Counted from the first letter of the stretch, positions 53,090-62,988 are shown. The stretch is DNA of 64,000 bases from Enterobacter cloacae (GCA_014169315.1 AP022133.1:1922001-1986000), one strand, 5' to 3'. The notes: a model not told the origin generated them from the sequence alone. Made by a program: numbers and translations.

Positions 53090-53233
53090 GTGAAAAAAAT
53101 ACGCTGGATAATTCTGATTATTGTGCTGATAGCATGCGTAGTGCTGTGGACGCAGACTATCAATGTGATGTGCGATCAGGATGTACAGTTTTTTAGTGGC
53201 GTTTGCGCAATCAATAAGTTTATTCCGTGGTAG
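53090..53233 (+). CDS. mgrB: PhoQ inhibitor MgrB
   Basis: The 47-residue inner-membrane peptide binds PhoQ and damps the PhoPQ system. It reads [20 protein letters not shown] then the periplasmic part with the invariant [21 protein letters not shown], including both functional cysteines. The start is GTG after GGAG. The gene is complete and uninterrupted, so no mgrB-type polymyxin resistance is indicated. Confidence 0.95.
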   Translation: MKKIRWIILIIVLIACVVLWTQTINVMCDQDVQFFSGVCAINKFIPW

Positions 53234-53307
53234 CACGCATTTTTTCTAAAGGTGATTTCCTTCCTTCGCGCCAGTGGTAAAATGAACGTTTTTATTGAGG
53301 TGGTGAA

Positions 53308-53598
53308 ATGGGTGAGTTACTGAATTCAGGGCTGCTGAATATGGCGTCCCTGGTGATCTCTTTGGTTGTTCTGGTTGCGGGTCTGGTTATTTGGTTTTTC
53401 GTGAACCGCGTCAGTTCTCGTACTAACGAGCAGATCGAACTGCTGGAAGCGCTGCTCGATCAGCAAAAGCGTCAGAATGCGCTGCTACGTCGTCTGTGCG
53501 AAGCGAATGAACCTGAAGAGAAAGCAGCCCCGCAAGAAGCGGTAGCTGAAGACAAAGAAGGCGAAGACGATTTTATCCGCCTGGTGGCTGAACGTTAA
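53308..53598 (+). CDS. yebO: YebO family membrane protein
   Basis: The 96-residue protein has an N-terminal membrane segment (LVISLVVLVAGLVIWFFVNR), a helical stretch conserved with E. coli YebO (NEQIELLEALLDQQKRQNAL) and an acidic C-terminal tail ending DFIRLVAER. The function is unknown. GAGGTGG precedes the ATG. It is followed after 23 bp by the hydrolase gene, probably in one transcript. Confidence 0.92.
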   Translation: MGELLNSGLLNMASLVISLVVLVAGLVIWFFVNRVSSRTNEQIELLEALLDQQKRQNALLRRLCEANEPEEKAAPQEAVAEDKEGEDDFIRLVAER

Positions 53599-53621
53599 TC
53601 TGTCTGTCCCGGGAGGTGGTT

Positions 53622-54611
53622 ATGGTCTGGAAAAATCTCTGGTATGACCCCTCCCTGAAGCATCACACACCAGATGGTTTTCGTAATACCTATCCGGTAG
53701 GGCACCAGGCTGGTGACGTTGACCGCTGGCGTAAGGCGCGCAAAGTTGCGGGCTTGCCTAAGCCTCCTGCGCTCGGTTATGACGCATTCATTCGTCAGTG
53801 GTGGCAGCCTGCCGAACTGAATCAACCGCAGGGCGACGGGGTATGGTGGCTGGGGCACGCGAGTTTGCTGCTGCAGATGGATGGCAATACCCTCCTCACC
53901 GATCCGGTTTTTTCACAGCGCGCTTCACCGCTTCCGTTTTTAGGGCCACAGCGCAAAACACCTCCCGCTATTTCTGTTGAACACCTTTCGCAACTTGATG
54001 CGGTGGTGATCTCTCATAACCATTACGATCATCTCGATAACGCGACGATTCGCCGTATCCTGAAACGCTTTCCTGACGTGAGCCTGTTTGTCCCTTTAGG
54101 CCTGGCGGACTGGTTTCGTCGTCGGGGAGCCAGACGCATTGTTGAACTCGACTGGTGGCAGAGCATCACCTGGCAGGGGATAACCCTGACCGCCGTGCCC
54201 GCACAGCACTGGAGTATGCGGACGCCGTGGAACCGAAACCGTTCCCTGTGGTGCGGTTGGGTCTTTGAAGGGCGACAGCACCGCTTCTGGTTTAGCGGTG
54301 ACACAGGTTATTCGCCTGAGCTGCTATTGATACCGGAACGGCTTGGCAAAATTGACGCTGCAGCGTTGCCGATAGGCGCGTATGCTCCAGAATGGTTCAT
54401 GGCTGTGCATCACATGGATCCACAGTCTGCTGTTGCGTTGTGGCAACAACTTGACTGCCCTCTGGCATTTCCCATTCACTGGGGTGTGTTTGAACTGGCA
54501 GACGAGTCCCTCGATGAACCGGTTCAGGAGTTGACCCGGGCGCTTGTTAATTTAGCACCAGTTAATAATTCATTCATGATACTGAAAATTGGTGAATATT
54601 TATCCTTGTAA
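53622..54611 (+). CDS. metallo-beta-lactamase-fold hydrolase (NAPE-PLD/UlaG-like)
   Basis: The 329-residue protein has the metal motif HNHYDHLDN (HxHxDH), an upstream GHASLLLQMDGNTLLTDPVF strand pair, then PAQHWSMR, FSGDTGYSPE and FPIHWGVFELAD, the layout of the N-acyl-phosphatidylethanolamine phospholipase D-like branch. No signal peptide is visible. The ATG at 53622 follows GGGAGG. The substrate is unknown; a membrane-phospholipid substrate is only inferred. K-12 has no gene here; codon use is chromosomal. Confidence 0.85.
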   Translation: MVWKNLWYDPSLKHHTPDGFRNTYPVGHQAGDVDRWRKARKVAGLPKPPALGYDAFIRQWWQPAELNQPQGDGVWWLGHASLLLQMDGNTLLTDPVFSQRASPLPFLGPQRKTPPAISVEHLSQLDAVVISHNHYDHLDNATIRRILKRFPDVSLFVPLGLADWFRRRGARRIVELDWWQSITWQGITLTAVPAQHWSMRTPWNRNRSLWCGWVFEGRQHRFWFSGDTGYSPELLLIPERLGKIDAAALPIGAYAPEWFMAVHHMDPQSAVALWQQLDCPLAFPIHWGVFELADESLDEPVQELTRALVNLAPVNNSFMILKIGEYLSL

Positions 54612-55137
54612 ACACCTCGCTGTTTTGTTGCATATATTCTGCATTTGAACCCATTGGTGAATATTTTATTTTTATCGAAACGTTTTGCTTGCCTTCTTTT
54701 GAGGCAGGGTCATAAAAATTTCATTATTTTGGTGCATAACCCTGCTTATTAATTGGTGGTTTTTAATACAGTTAAACGGTATCTATTAGCATCTTTTTTT
54801 CATTGTAACATTGCAGGTGCGTTGTAATGTTTCAGCATAACTTTTCACAAATTGTTCTAACTCAATGCTTGTAGCAAGGATTCTTCTCTTCGGCTCTGGA
54901 CGCACTGAAGTGATTGAGCTATGGTAAAAAAGTCTCAGATTACAGCGGTTATGAACGTAACGCGAAGTCTGTGTAGAGGCGTCACACTGTCCATGAGCAT
55001 TGCGCATAATTGTGCAGGTACTTGCAGGGCAGTGTTTGAATTTGTGCGGCAGATCGAGACACGTTTAAAAATGGCTTGCCATATTAAACGTTGTGTGTGA
55101 TAACCCGTTTTGGGTCAAACGAGGTACAGTTCTGTTT
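54612..55137. other. gene-poor AT-rich gap before yobF-cspC
   Basis: A 73-codon open frame on the minus strand (54786-55007, starting MRNAHGQCDASTQTSRYVH) has no clear ribosome site and no recognised relatives, so it is not called. No tRNA or terminator stands out. The right part must contain the yobF-cspC promoter and its long leader. Confidence 0.4.
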
Positions 55138-55269
55138 ATGTGTGGCATTTTCAGTAAAGAAGTCCTGAGTAAAAACGTTGTCGTTGAATACCGCTTCTCT
55201 GCCGAACCTTATATTAGTGCCTCAAGCAGTAATGTCTCAGTTTTATCTCAGTCAATGCCTGCGGGCTAA
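55138..55269 (+). CDS. yobF: small protein YobF
   Basis: A 43-residue protein in the position and with the sequence pattern of E. coli YobF ([20 protein letters not shown] then [15 protein letters not shown]). The C terminus differs and is a few residues shorter than the 47 of K-12. It is co-transcribed with cspC, 25 bp downstream, and in E. coli responds to stress. The ribosome site is weak. Confidence 0.85.
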   Translation: MCGIFSKEVLSKNVVVEYRFSAEPYISASSSNVSVLSQSMPAG

Positions 55270-55294
55270 GAAAACACTCTAAGGAATTTTGCAA

Positions 55295-55504
55295 ATGGCA
55301 AAGATTAAAGGTCAAGTTAAGTGGTTCAACGAGTCTAAAGGTTTTGGTTTCATTACTCCTGCTGACGGCAGCAAAGACGTGTTCGTACACTTCTCTGCAA
55401 TCCAGGGTAACGGCTTCAAAACTCTGGCTGAAGGCCAGAACGTTGAGTTCGAAATTCAGGACGGCCAGAAAGGCCCAGCTGCAGTTAACGTAACTGCTAT
55501 CTGA
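55295..55504 (+). CDS. cspC: cold-shock-like RNA chaperone CspC
   Basis: The 69-residue cold shock domain protein has RNP1 KGFGFITP and RNP2 VFVHFSAI and is essentially identical to E. coli CspC, which stabilises stress mRNAs including rpoS at normal temperature. AAGGAA lies before the ATG at 55295; an ATG-like codon two positions earlier in frame is ignored. Confidence 0.97.
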
Positions 55505-55518
55505 TCGAACCACTGCTG

Positions 55519-55579
55519 ACGGAAGTGCTTTTGCACTTCGTTTTCAGATATAAAGCCTCGCATCCTGCGGGGCTTTTTT
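55519..55579 (+). terminator. double hairpin and terminator after cspC
   Basis: GAAGTGC-TTTT-GCACTTC (first hairpin) is followed by AAGCCTCGCA-TCC-TGCGGGGCTT with a T run at 55553-55579. Confidence 0.85.
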
Positions 55580-55723
55580 ATAACGTTATTTTTCAAAATA
55601 TTACGAACGCCTCTCTTGTTAGCAACTTGTTGCAAAGCTGCGAGATTAGTAGCACTGTTTTCCCTCCTTTATATCCGCTTTTCCCGTTAAATCAGGGCGT
55701 TGTTTAACAGTCCTGGGGTTCAG

Positions 55724-57442
55724 GTGAAAAAGAAAACGATACCGACCACCGGAAATTTTACCCCGGTGCGTTTTGCTCTGCTGTGTTTTGCCATTTTTTG
55801 TAGTCTGGCGTTTTTGCTGGGACGTGTTGCCTGGCTACAAATTGTTAAACCAGACAATCTGGTTAAGCAGGAAGACATGCGTTCGCTGCGTGAAGTCGAG
55901 ATCGACGCCCCGCGTGGGATGATTGTCGATCGCGAGGGGCGACCACTGGCGGTGAGTGTGCCGGTCAGGGCCGTATGGGCTGACCCAAAAACGGTGCTGG
56001 CAAAAGGCGGTGTAGGTTTTGATGATCGCTGGCAGGCTCTGGCGAATGCGTTGCATCTCTCTCTTGGCACGCTTTCATCGCGGATTAACAACAACCCGCA
56101 GGGGCGATTTATCTACCTCGCGCGCCAGGTCGATCCTTCTCAGGCACAGTGGATAGATAAGCTGAATTTACCGGGTATTAATTTACGCGATGAGTCCCGT
56201 CGTTTTTATCCGGCCGGACACATTGCGGCGAACCTTATTGGTTTCACCAATATTGATGGGCAGGGTATTGAAGGTGTAGAGAAAAGTTTTAACACTCAAC
56301 TTATGGGTAAGGCGGGGGTGAGACAGGTAAGGGAAGACCGTTACGGACGGGTGGTTGAGAACCTGACCGAAATTTCACCCGTCCCTGCACATACTATCCA
56401 GCTGAGTATTGATGAACGCCTGCAAACCATCACTGAAGATGCACTCGATAATGCAGTGGCATGGAATAAAGCTGAGTCGGGCGCATCGGTTTTAATTAAT
56501 ATCCAGACGGGTGAAATTCTCGCGATGGCGAGCTACCCGGATTTTAACCCGAATAATCGTGAAGGGGCGACGTTAAACGATTTTCGCAATCGTGCGATTA
56601 GCGATACCTTCGAACCTGGCTCGACCGTCAAGCCGCTCGTGCTCATGACCGCATTACAGCAGGGGCTGGTGCAGCCGGACAGCGTAATCGACACTCATCC
56701 GTATACGCTTGATGGTCACCGTATCCGCGACGTCGGCTACTATCCCGAACTGACAATGACCGGGATCCTGCAAAAATCGAGCGATACCGGCGTATCTCGC
56801 CTCTCTCTCGCCATGCCAATTCAGCATCTGCTTGATACCTACAGAAATTTTGGATTTGGCACCAATACCGGACTGGGTCTGACGGGAGAAAGCTCAGGGC
56901 TATTACCACAGCGCAAGTTCTGGAGCCAGCTTGACAGGGCTACCTTCGCTTTTGGCTACGGCTTAATGGTGACACCGCTTCAGCTGGCGCATGTCTACGC
57001 GACCATCGGCAGCTATGGCCTTGAGCGTCCCCTCTCGATCACCCGCATCGATCCACCGGTTATCGGGCACAGAGTGATGCCGGAAGAGATTGCTCATGAA
57101 GTGGAACACATGATGGAGAGCGTTGCGCTACCTGGCGGCGGCGGCATAAAGGCGGCTGTTCGCGACTATCGTGTCGCGGTTAAAACCGGTACGGCGAAAA
57201 AAATTGGTGATGACGGCAAGTATGTTGATAAGTATGTCGCCTATACTGCCGGCGTTGCGCCAGCCAGCGATCCACATTTTGCACTGGTGGTGGTGATCAA
57301 CGATCCGAAAAACGGGGATTACTACGGTGGTGCCGTTTCCGCACCCGTTTTCAGCGAGATTATGGGTAACGTTCTGCGTCTGGAAAATGTTAAACCTGAC
57401 GGCTTAGCGGCGGACTCAGATCACCTTATCGTTATGCGTTAA
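55724..57442 (+). CDS. FtsI-like class B penicillin-binding protein (PBP3SAL type)
   Basis: A 572-residue transpeptidase paralogous to FtsI. A membrane anchor ([20 protein letters not shown]) is followed by the pedestal domain and a transpeptidase domain with the SxxK serine in [11 protein letters not shown], second motif SSD ([13 protein letters not shown], where FtsI has SSN) and KTGTAKK. Its place beside cspC and rlmA matches the Salmonella gene for PBP3SAL, a second division transpeptidase used at acidic pH. The GTG at 55724 ([12 protein letters not shown]) is preferred; TTG 55700 is also in frame. The 130-residue tail end differs from FtsI. Confidence 0.88.
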   Translation: MKKKTIPTTGNFTPVRFALLCFAIFCSLAFLLGRVAWLQIVKPDNLVKQEDMRSLREVEIDAPRGMIVDREGRPLAVSVPVRAVWADPKTVLAKGGVGFDDRWQALANALHLSLGTLSSRINNNPQGRFIYLARQVDPSQAQWIDKLNLPGINLRDESRRFYPAGHIAANLIGFTNIDGQGIEGVEKSFNTQLMGKAGVRQVREDRYGRVVENLTEISPVPAHTIQLSIDERLQTITEDALDNAVAWNKAESGASVLINIQTGEILAMASYPDFNPNNREGATLNDFRNRAISDTFEPGSTVKPLVLMTALQQGLVQPDSVIDTHPYTLDGHRIRDVGYYPELTMTGILQKSSDTGVSRLSLAMPIQHLLDTYRNFGFGTNTGLGLTGESSGLLPQRKFWSQLDRATFAFGYGLMVTPLQLAHVYATIGSYGLERPLSITRIDPPVIGHRVMPEEIAHEVEHMMESVALPGGGGIKAAVRDYRVAVKTGTAKKIGDDGKYVDKYVAYTAGVAPASDPHFALVVVINDPKNGDYYGGAVSAPVFSEIMGNVLRLENVKPDGLAADSDHLIVMR

Positions 57443-57510
57443 CCCAGGCGTTTATAACCGGGGCGAATAGCGGTACACTTTCGCCCTTTGATGAATGCCC
57501 CGGAGTCACC

Positions 57511-58326
57511 ATGTCTTTCAGCTGTCCCCTTTGCCACGCGCGGTTGACGCGCTCTGAGAAAAGTTTTACCTGTCCACAGGGGCACCAGTTTGATATGGCG
57601 AAAGAAGGGTACGTGAATCTTCTGCCCGTGCAACATAAACGCTCCCGCGACCCGGGAGACAGCGCTGACATGATGCAGGCGCGTCGCGCGTTTCTTGATG
57701 CCGGGCACTATCAGCCGCTCAGGGATACCGTTGCGCAGATGCTGGGTGATAACCTGGCTGACAATGCCTGTGCCGTGCTGGATATCGGCTGTGGCGAAGG
57801 TTACTACACGGCAACGTTTGCAGAGGTTGCGGGTGAAAAGGGGGCCGAAACATACGGTCTGGATGTGTCGAAAGTGGCTATTCGCGCAGCGGCAAAGCGC
57901 TATTCTGCGGTGACGTTCTGTGTGGCATCCAGCCACCGGTTGCCGTTTGACGATACCAGCATGGATGCGGTTGTGCGTATCTATGCACCCTGTAAGGCAG
58001 AGGAGCTGGCACGCGTCGTGAAACCGGGTGGATGGGTTATCACCGTCACGCCTGGCCCACGTCATCTGATGGAACTGAAAGGGTTGATCTACGATGAAGT
58101 GCGCCTGCATGCGCCTCACTCAGAGCAACTGGCGGGCTTTACGCTGAAACAGGAACAGTCTGTGGCGTATGAAATGAACCTGAAAGGGGATGAGGCCGTG
58201 GCGTTGTTGCAAATGACGCCGTTTGCGTGGCGGGCCAAACCCGAGGTGTGGGAAACGTTGGCACAACAGACAGAGTTTCGCTGCCAGACGGATTTCAGTA
58301 TCCATTGCTGGCAGCGCGAAGTTTAA
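57511..58326 (+). CDS. rlmA: 23S rRNA m1G745 methyltransferase RlmA
   Basis: The 271-residue enzyme methylates N1 of G745 in 23S rRNA. An N-terminal zinc ribbon (CPLCHARL and [20 protein letters not shown]) precedes a SAM-binding domain with [15 protein letters not shown] (about residues 90-104) and [16 protein letters not shown]. It matches E. coli RlmA. Its stop overlaps that of convergent mntP by 4 bp. Confidence 0.96.
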   Translation: MSFSCPLCHARLTRSEKSFTCPQGHQFDMAKEGYVNLLPVQHKRSRDPGDSADMMQARRAFLDAGHYQPLRDTVAQMLGDNLADNACAVLDIGCGEGYYTATFAEVAGEKGAETYGLDVSKVAIRAAAKRYSAVTFCVASSHRLPFDDTSMDAVVRIYAPCKAEELARVVKPGGWVITVTPGPRHLMELKGLIYDEVRLHAPHSEQLAGFTLKQEQSVAYEMNLKGDEAVALLQMTPFAWRAKPEVWETLAQQTEFRCQTDFSIHCWQREV

Positions 58327-58889
58327 CCTGCGAAGTGTGCCCAGAGAATTTGGGCACCAATACCAATCAACACAATACCGCCCAGGATCTCGGCTCGCTT
58401 ACCCAACAGCGGGCCGATAAACCGACCCACCATTATTCCCAGCGTCGACATGATCAGCGTCGCGCAGCCAATGGCCAACGCGGTGGCGATGATATTCACC
58501 TGCAGGAACGCCAGACCGACACCCACAGCCATTGCGTCAAGGCTGGTGGCAATCGCCGTGGTCACCAGTAGCCAGAAACCGTGGCGGTGCAGTGGCTCCT
58601 CATCGTCATCACTGTTACCGCGCAAACCTTCGATGATCATTCGACCGCCGAGGAATACCAGCAGCACAAAGGCGATCCAGTGGTTCCACTCCAGCACAAA
58701 CTGACTGGCCAGCATGCCAAGCCCCCAACCGATAAGCGGCGTCAGCGTTTCAATGGCACCAAAGATCAGGCCAGTACGCAGGGCTTCAGAAAATTTAGGT
58801 TTGTGGAGTGTGGCACCTTTACCGATGGAAGCAGCAAATGCATCCATAGACATGCCGAAGGCAAGAAGAACAGTTGCAGAGATATTCAT
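58323..58889 (-). CDS. mntP: manganese exporter MntP
   Basis: The 188-residue inner-membrane exporter has six hydrophobic segments and the conserved acidic residues in [15 protein letters not shown] and [14 protein letters not shown] needed for Mn export. It is full length. The leader carries a yybP-ykoY riboswitch, so expression should rise with manganese. Confidence 0.96.
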   Translation of the reverse strand: MNISATVLLAFGMSMDAFAASIGKGATLHKPKFSEALRTGLIFGAIETLTPLIGWGLGMLASQFVLEWNHWIAFVLLVFLGGRMIIEGLRGNSDDDEEPLHRHGFWLLVTTAIATSLDAMAVGVGLAFLQVNIIATALAIGCATLIMSTLGIMVGRFIGPLLGKRAEILGGIVLIGIGAQILWAHFAG

Positions 58890-58959
58890 AAAAGCGTCCA
58901 GACCGGGAGATATCCATATGACACATCACTGCCCCCAGTAAACAGCAGTTGATGTATCT

Positions 58960-59095
58960 ATGGTCTCGCCTGACCGCTTTGCACATAAATGCACTGAAAG
59001 CGATCCGTACGCGCCACGTTTTTCAACGAGTATGTTGACACGTACATTTCCTGCGGACAGGAAATCAGCTACTCCCCAACGACGGGCGCAACCTT
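58960..59095 (-). promoter_or_regulatory. yybP-ykoY manganese riboswitch in the mntP leader
   Basis: Read on the minus strand the leader contains GGGGAGTAGC, then CAACATACTCG, a variable arm, and GGCGAGACCA, the conserved loops of the yybP-ykoY class, in the right order about 75-200 bp before the mntP ATG. Mn binding in E. coli raises mntP expression. Confidence 0.9.
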
Positions 59096-59287
59096 AACAT
59101 ATTTTGAGAATATAAAACAACAACCGGAGGGTATTATTCTGCTCTCTTGTTGATAACGGTTTTCATTTAGATTTAAGCGTGAGAATATCGTTAACAAATA
59201 TGAGTTTTAAAATGACCAAATATAGCTTTGGCTATATTTTTTTTGCGTGGAATAAACACAATATATAGCCAGTGCTATGAATTCAAC
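59096..59287. other. intergenic region between yobD and mntP leader
   Basis: Holds the mntP promoter on its left. A hairpin AATATAGC-TTTG-GCTATATT followed by eight T (about 59218-59244) reads as a terminator on the plus strand, where no gene ends, and could weakly end yobD on the minus strand. A second related ATATAGC/GCTAT occurs just after. No gene is seen. Confidence 0.4.
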
Positions 59288-59746
59288 TCATTGAGTTTTA
59301 ACGAGTAATTTGTATATTTTTTCCAGGTCGTCAATGTTTTTGACCCGGATAAGCAGGCGGCGTTGTTCTAATTGCATTACCAGCACACCATCTTCCGATA
59401 AATTCATCTCGCTGATGCGGTTATATTCTACCCATACATTGGCGAAGAAAAAGCCACGGCTTTTAAAAATGACTTTGGGTGTGCGGATCCAGAACAGATA
59501 AATCGCCATTAATGCCAGCGCACATAATAACCATGTGGTTAATATTGCACCGTGGCTGGTGACATTATTGTAAATCAGAATGACTATCAGACCCGCGAAG
59601 ATAAACGCATCAACGCGTCCGCGGCGTAAAAGGGGCAGGGAGAGCAGCGTTTCGCCGTGGCGGTGGGGCATGATGAACTCGTCATAGATAGCGTAAGCCA
59701 GAAGGGCAACAATAAACAAAACCAGTACGATGTCCGTGACAGTCAT
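59288..59746 (-). CDS. yobD: UPF0266 membrane protein YobD
   Basis: The 152-residue protein matches E. coli YobD: three or four membrane segments ([48 protein letters not shown]) and a cytoplasmic PH-like end ([20 protein letters not shown]). The function is unknown. It lies just downstream of the manXYZ terminator on the same strand. Confidence 0.92.
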   Translation of the reverse strand: MTVTDIVLVLFIVALLAYAIYDEFIMPHRHGETLLSLPLLRRGRVDAFIFAGLIVILIYNNVTSHGAILTTWLLCALALMAIYLFWIRTPKVIFKSRGFFFANVWVEYNRISEMNLSEDGVLVMQLEQRRLLIRVKNIDDLEKIYKLLVKTQ

Positions 59747-59757
59747 TCATCCTCCAG

Positions 59758-59786
59758 ATAAAAAGACCGGGGGCAAGCCCCCGGTG
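59758..59786 (-). terminator. terminator of manXYZ
   Basis: On the minus strand ACCGGGGGC-TT-GCCCCCGGT is followed by CTTTTT. It ends the manXYZ transcript before yobD. Confidence 0.85.
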
Positions 59787-59847
59787 TATAGCCCGTCATA
59801 CTTCAGGTTGCATGTGCGTTGGCTGCAACTCGAATTATTTAGGGTTG
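59787..59847. repeat. short (internally deleted) ERIC-like element
   Basis: The outer parts equal those of the ERIC element at 16808: GCCCGTCATACTTCAGGTTG, CATGTGCGTTGGCTGC, then directly AACTCGAATTATTTAGGGT. The whole ERIC middle is missing. It starts at the manXYZ terminator and reaches the manZ stop. Confidence 0.75.
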
Positions 59848-59849
59848 TC

Positions 59850-60701
59850 TTACAGACCCAGCAGGCCGACAGCGTAGCCTACGATACCGATGATGAAGAA
59901 GCCAACGATGATCCACAGTGGGTTAACTTTCTTACGCAGTAACCACATGCAGGCGAAGGTCAGCAGCAGCGGCACCAGACCCGGCATCAACTGATCCAGG
60001 ATGGTCTGCACGGTGGTCACGCGGGTTTGTCCATCCTGACCGGTAATGGTCGACACCACCAGCGGGATGTTCACGTGCGTCCATTTGTTAACCAGTGCCC
60101 CCATGACAAACAGGCCGAGGATTGACGCCCCCTCAGTCAGTTTTTGCAGGAAGCCACCGCCCATGTCCTTAACGATGTCCACACCTTTACGGTAGCCATA
60201 AGCTACGCCGTAGTAACGGGTCAGCAGACGAACTGCGTTGAACAGGATGAAGAACAGCAGAGGGCCGAGCAGGCTGCCGCTCATCGCGATACCGGCACCC
60301 AGTGCCGCAAATACCGGACGAACCGTACCCCAGAAGATAGGGTCGCCGACGCCTGCCAGCGGCCCCATCAGACCAACTTTGATACCGTTTATCGCACCAT
60401 CGTCAATCTCTGCGCCGTTTGCACGCTGCTCTTCCATTGCCAGCGTTACACCCAGAACTGGGGCCGCAACGTAAGGGTGGGTGTTGAAGAATTCCAGGTG
60501 ACGCTTAATCGCCTGACGACGTGCTTCGTTGTTCTCTGGATACAGGCGTTTGATGGCCGGTACCATAGAGAAACAGAAGCCCAGCGCCTGCATACGTTCG
60601 AAGTTCCATGAACCCTGAAACAGGTTAGAACGGATGAACACGCCACGAATATCACCCGGAGTGAGTTTTTTCTCAGTGGTATTTTTTGTCATATCAACCA
60701 T
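59850..60701 (-). CDS. manZ: mannose PTS enzyme IID
   Basis: The 283-residue IID membrane subunit of the mannose/glucose phosphotransferase system works with ManY. Motifs: RSNLFQGSWNFERMQALGFC and GVGDPIFWGTVRPVFAALGA. ATG 60701 gives the E. coli length and has AGGTGAG upstream; a GTG at 60710 is possible. manY ends just before it. Confidence 0.96.
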   Translation of the reverse strand: MVDMTKNTTEKKLTPGDIRGVFIRSNLFQGSWNFERMQALGFCFSMVPAIKRLYPENNEARRQAIKRHLEFFNTHPYVAAPVLGVTLAMEEQRANGAEIDDGAINGIKVGLMGPLAGVGDPIFWGTVRPVFAALGAGIAMSGSLLGPLLFFILFNAVRLLTRYYGVAYGYRKGVDIVKDMGGGFLQKLTEGASILGLFVMGALVNKWTHVNIPLVVSTITGQDGQTRVTTVQTILDQLMPGLVPLLLTFACMWLLRKKVNPLWIIVGFFIIGIVGYAVGLLGL

Positions 60702-60713
60702 TTCGCTCACCTG

Positions 60714-61514
60714 CTAGTCCAGTTCGTTATCGAGGGAGTTATTACCAGCAGCCTGCGCTGGGGCACCCGCAACGCGGTTATATTTCGGGCTGAGCTGGAT
60801 GTAGAGAATCGCCATAACCGCACCAATCACACCCAGAGCAACCAGGTTGAAGTTGGTGAACGCAGCGGTAACGAAGCCAAGGTAGAAGAATGGCATCAGG
60901 TAGCCTGCACGCATCATGTTGATGACCATTGCGTAACCAACTACCACAATCATGCCGCCCGCAATGTTCAGACCGCCGGTGACGACTTCTGGAATGGCGT
61001 TCAGCATGCTCTGTACTTCACTGGTGCCGACAGAGATGGCAACGATAACCGCCGGAATGGCGATACGCATCGCCTGCAGGAACAGGGACGAGACGTGGAT
61101 CCAGGAAAGTGCCGTGAGGTTGCCATTTTCGGCCGCCTTATCTGCCGCGTGCTGGAAGGCAACGGTGATAGTACGAACGATGATGGTCAATACCTGGCCT
61201 GCAGCAGCCAGTGGGATTGCCAGCGCAATACCCGCACCGATACTTTGGTGACCGGCAATAACCAGAACGGTTGAAATAATGGATGCCAGAGCAGCATCTG
61301 GCGCAACTGCCGCACCGATGTTCATCCAGCCGAGGGCGATCATTTCCAGGGTACCACCGATGATGATACCGGTTTTCATATCACCGAGTACGGCACCAAT
61401 CAACGTACAGGCCACCAGCGGACGGTGGAACTGAAATTCATCAAGTACGGATTCCATACCCGCAATACATGCGACGACGAACACCAGCACAATCTGAAGA
61501 GTGGTAATCTCCAT
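60714..61514 (-). CDS. manY: mannose PTS enzyme IIC
   Basis: The 266-residue IIC subunit forms most of the sugar channel, with many membrane segments and the conserved GGTLEMIALGWMNIGAAVAP loop. It also serves, with ManZ, as a receptor for some bacteriocins and for phage lambda DNA entry in E. coli. Nearly identical to the E. coli protein; AGGAG before its ATG. Second gene of manXYZ. Confidence 0.96.
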   Translation of the reverse strand: MEITTLQIVLVFVVACIAGMESVLDEFQFHRPLVACTLIGAVLGDMKTGIIIGGTLEMIALGWMNIGAAVAPDAALASIISTVLVIAGHQSIGAGIALAIPLAAAGQVLTIIVRTITVAFQHAADKAAENGNLTALSWIHVSSLFLQAMRIAIPAVIVAISVGTSEVQSMLNAIPEVVTGGLNIAGGMIVVVGYAMVINMMRAGYLMPFFYLGFVTAAFTNFNLVALGVIGAVMAILYIQLSPKYNRVAGAPAQAAGNNSLDNELD

Positions 61515-61561
61515 TGTACTTCTCCTATTGCATAATCTTTATGTGAAAAACCGGCGCGGGC

Positions 61562-62524
61562 TTATTTCCCCACTTTGCCGATCAAATCCATCATTTTCAG
61601 TTTCTGATCTGTGGAAACCTTACGGGCTTCCAGCTCAATACCGCGTGCATTCAGCTTGTTGAATGCTTCGATATCTTTTTCATCGACTGAAATCGCGTTG
61701 TTGACCTGCGTTTTGCCCTGACGGAAAGCCATACCACCAATGTTAACGGAGGTGATTTTCACGCCGCCTTCAACAATGCGCTCGACGTCTGTCGGGTTTG
61801 TGAACAGAAGCATCACGCGCTCACCCGCATATTTCGGGTTGTTATAAACGCGGATCATTTTAGCGACATCCACAACGTGCGCGGTCACGCCCGGTGGTGC
61901 AACCTGGGTCAGAAGGGTTTTACGTACGGTGTCGGCGGCCACTTCGTCGCTGACGACGATAATGCGGCGAACGTTGGTTTCTTTGGTCCAGCGCGTAGCG
62001 ACCTGGCCGTGGATCAGACGGTCATCGATACGTGCAAGGCCAATGACCATATAATCGTTCGGGCCCATTGGTTTTGCAGGTTCTGCGGCCTTTGGTGCCA
62101 CGGCAGCAGGTGCAGGTTTTTCAACCGGTTGTGCTTTCAGCGCTTTCACGCCTTCGCGACCCGTCTCGACAGCCAGTGCGACCAGCTCATCGAAGCTCGG
62201 GTTATCGTCACGCGCCATGAAGGTTTCCACCAGCATAGGAATGTTCACCCCGGCGACGACTTCGTAATGCTCTTTATCGACGACAATGCGGCTGGCAGCG
62301 TTAAACGGACTGCCGCCCCATGTATCAACGAGAAACAGCACGCCTTTGCTGGTATCCAGCTTCTCAAGTTGAGCGGTGTACTTCACAATCAACGTTTCGG
62401 CATTTTCACCCGGAACGAAATCGATCCAGCCGACGTTTTCCTGCTCGCCCAACAGCATCTCTGCCGTCTTGATTAACTGCTCTGCAGCCCAACCATGTGT
62501 GCCTATGACAATAGCAATGGTCAC
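61562..62524 (-). CDS. manX: mannose PTS enzyme IIAB
   Basis: The 320-residue cytoplasmic protein joins IIA (phospho-His10 in VIGTHGWAAEQL) and IIB (phospho-His172 in RIDDRLIHGQVATRW) through an Ala-Pro-rich linker (EKPAPAAVAPKAAEPAKP). Phosphate passes from HPr to His10 to His172 to the sugar. Three residues shorter than E. coli ManX. First gene of the operon; glucose, mannose and amino sugars are typical substrates. Confidence 0.96.
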   Translation of the reverse strand: MTIAIVIGTHGWAAEQLIKTAEMLLGEQENVGWIDFVPGENAETLIVKYTAQLEKLDTSKGVLFLVDTWGGSPFNAASRIVVDKEHYEVVAGVNIPMLVETFMARDDNPSFDELVALAVETGREGVKALKAQPVEKPAPAAVAPKAAEPAKPMGPNDYMVIGLARIDDRLIHGQVATRWTKETNVRRIIVVSDEVAADTVRKTLLTQVAPPGVTAHVVDVAKMIRVYNNPKYAGERVMLLFTNPTDVERIVEGGVKITSVNIGGMAFRQGKTQVNNAISVDEKDIEAFNKLNARGIELEARKVSTDQKLKMMDLIGKVGK

Positions 62525-62988
62525 TTGCTACCTCCTTTTATTATCATTAATACGTCTGCCAGGCAGTCGTACTGAGAATCGCATCTGGCGAACCGAATCG
62601 ATTCAGATAAGGGTTATCGTTAAATAAACTAAGACTTCCGCGAATTATTTTAGACAGTGAAAGAATAATTTATGTGATGAAGATCCGTAATTTAGCTTTC
62701 GAAACACAGAAAATACGCGACGAAAATTTAGTCTTTTGACGCGTTCTTGCAAAAAAAAGTAAATCTTTGCCAAAAGATTATTGTCTCTGATATGTTTAGC
62801 CTCCGTTTATCTATTCAGGAGTATAGGGCAGCAGCCCACTATATGGACCGTCACCGACGTCAGTCATCTTTCAGGCCGTTCTGCGCCTCTTTCACCGGCG
62901 ATCCTCGCCACGTTTCAACGCTGTCTACCATTGATTTGCCCATGCCGATTGGTGCACCGTTTTGTCATTCCTTTAGCAGGAGCTTGTC
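62525..62988. promoter_or_regulatory. manX-yoaE divergent control region
   Basis: The manX side has an AT-rich stretch (62630-62720) with ATGTGATGAAGATCCGTAAT at about 62672-62691, half matching a CRP site and also present upstream of E. coli manX; Mlc and CRP control is therefore inferred. The yoaE side (62760-62988) is an apparently long leader of about 200 bp with no gene I can support. No riboswitch class is recognised in it. Confidence 0.4.

Noticed and set aside
53090-53233. Disrupted mgrB (polymyxin resistance marker)
   Set aside because: The 47-codon frame is complete with both conserved cysteines and the normal C terminus.
54786-55007. 73-codon minus-strand frame before yobF
   Set aside because: No ribosome site, no recognised relatives, and the region is otherwise AT-rich spacer; left uncalled but noted in the gap entry.
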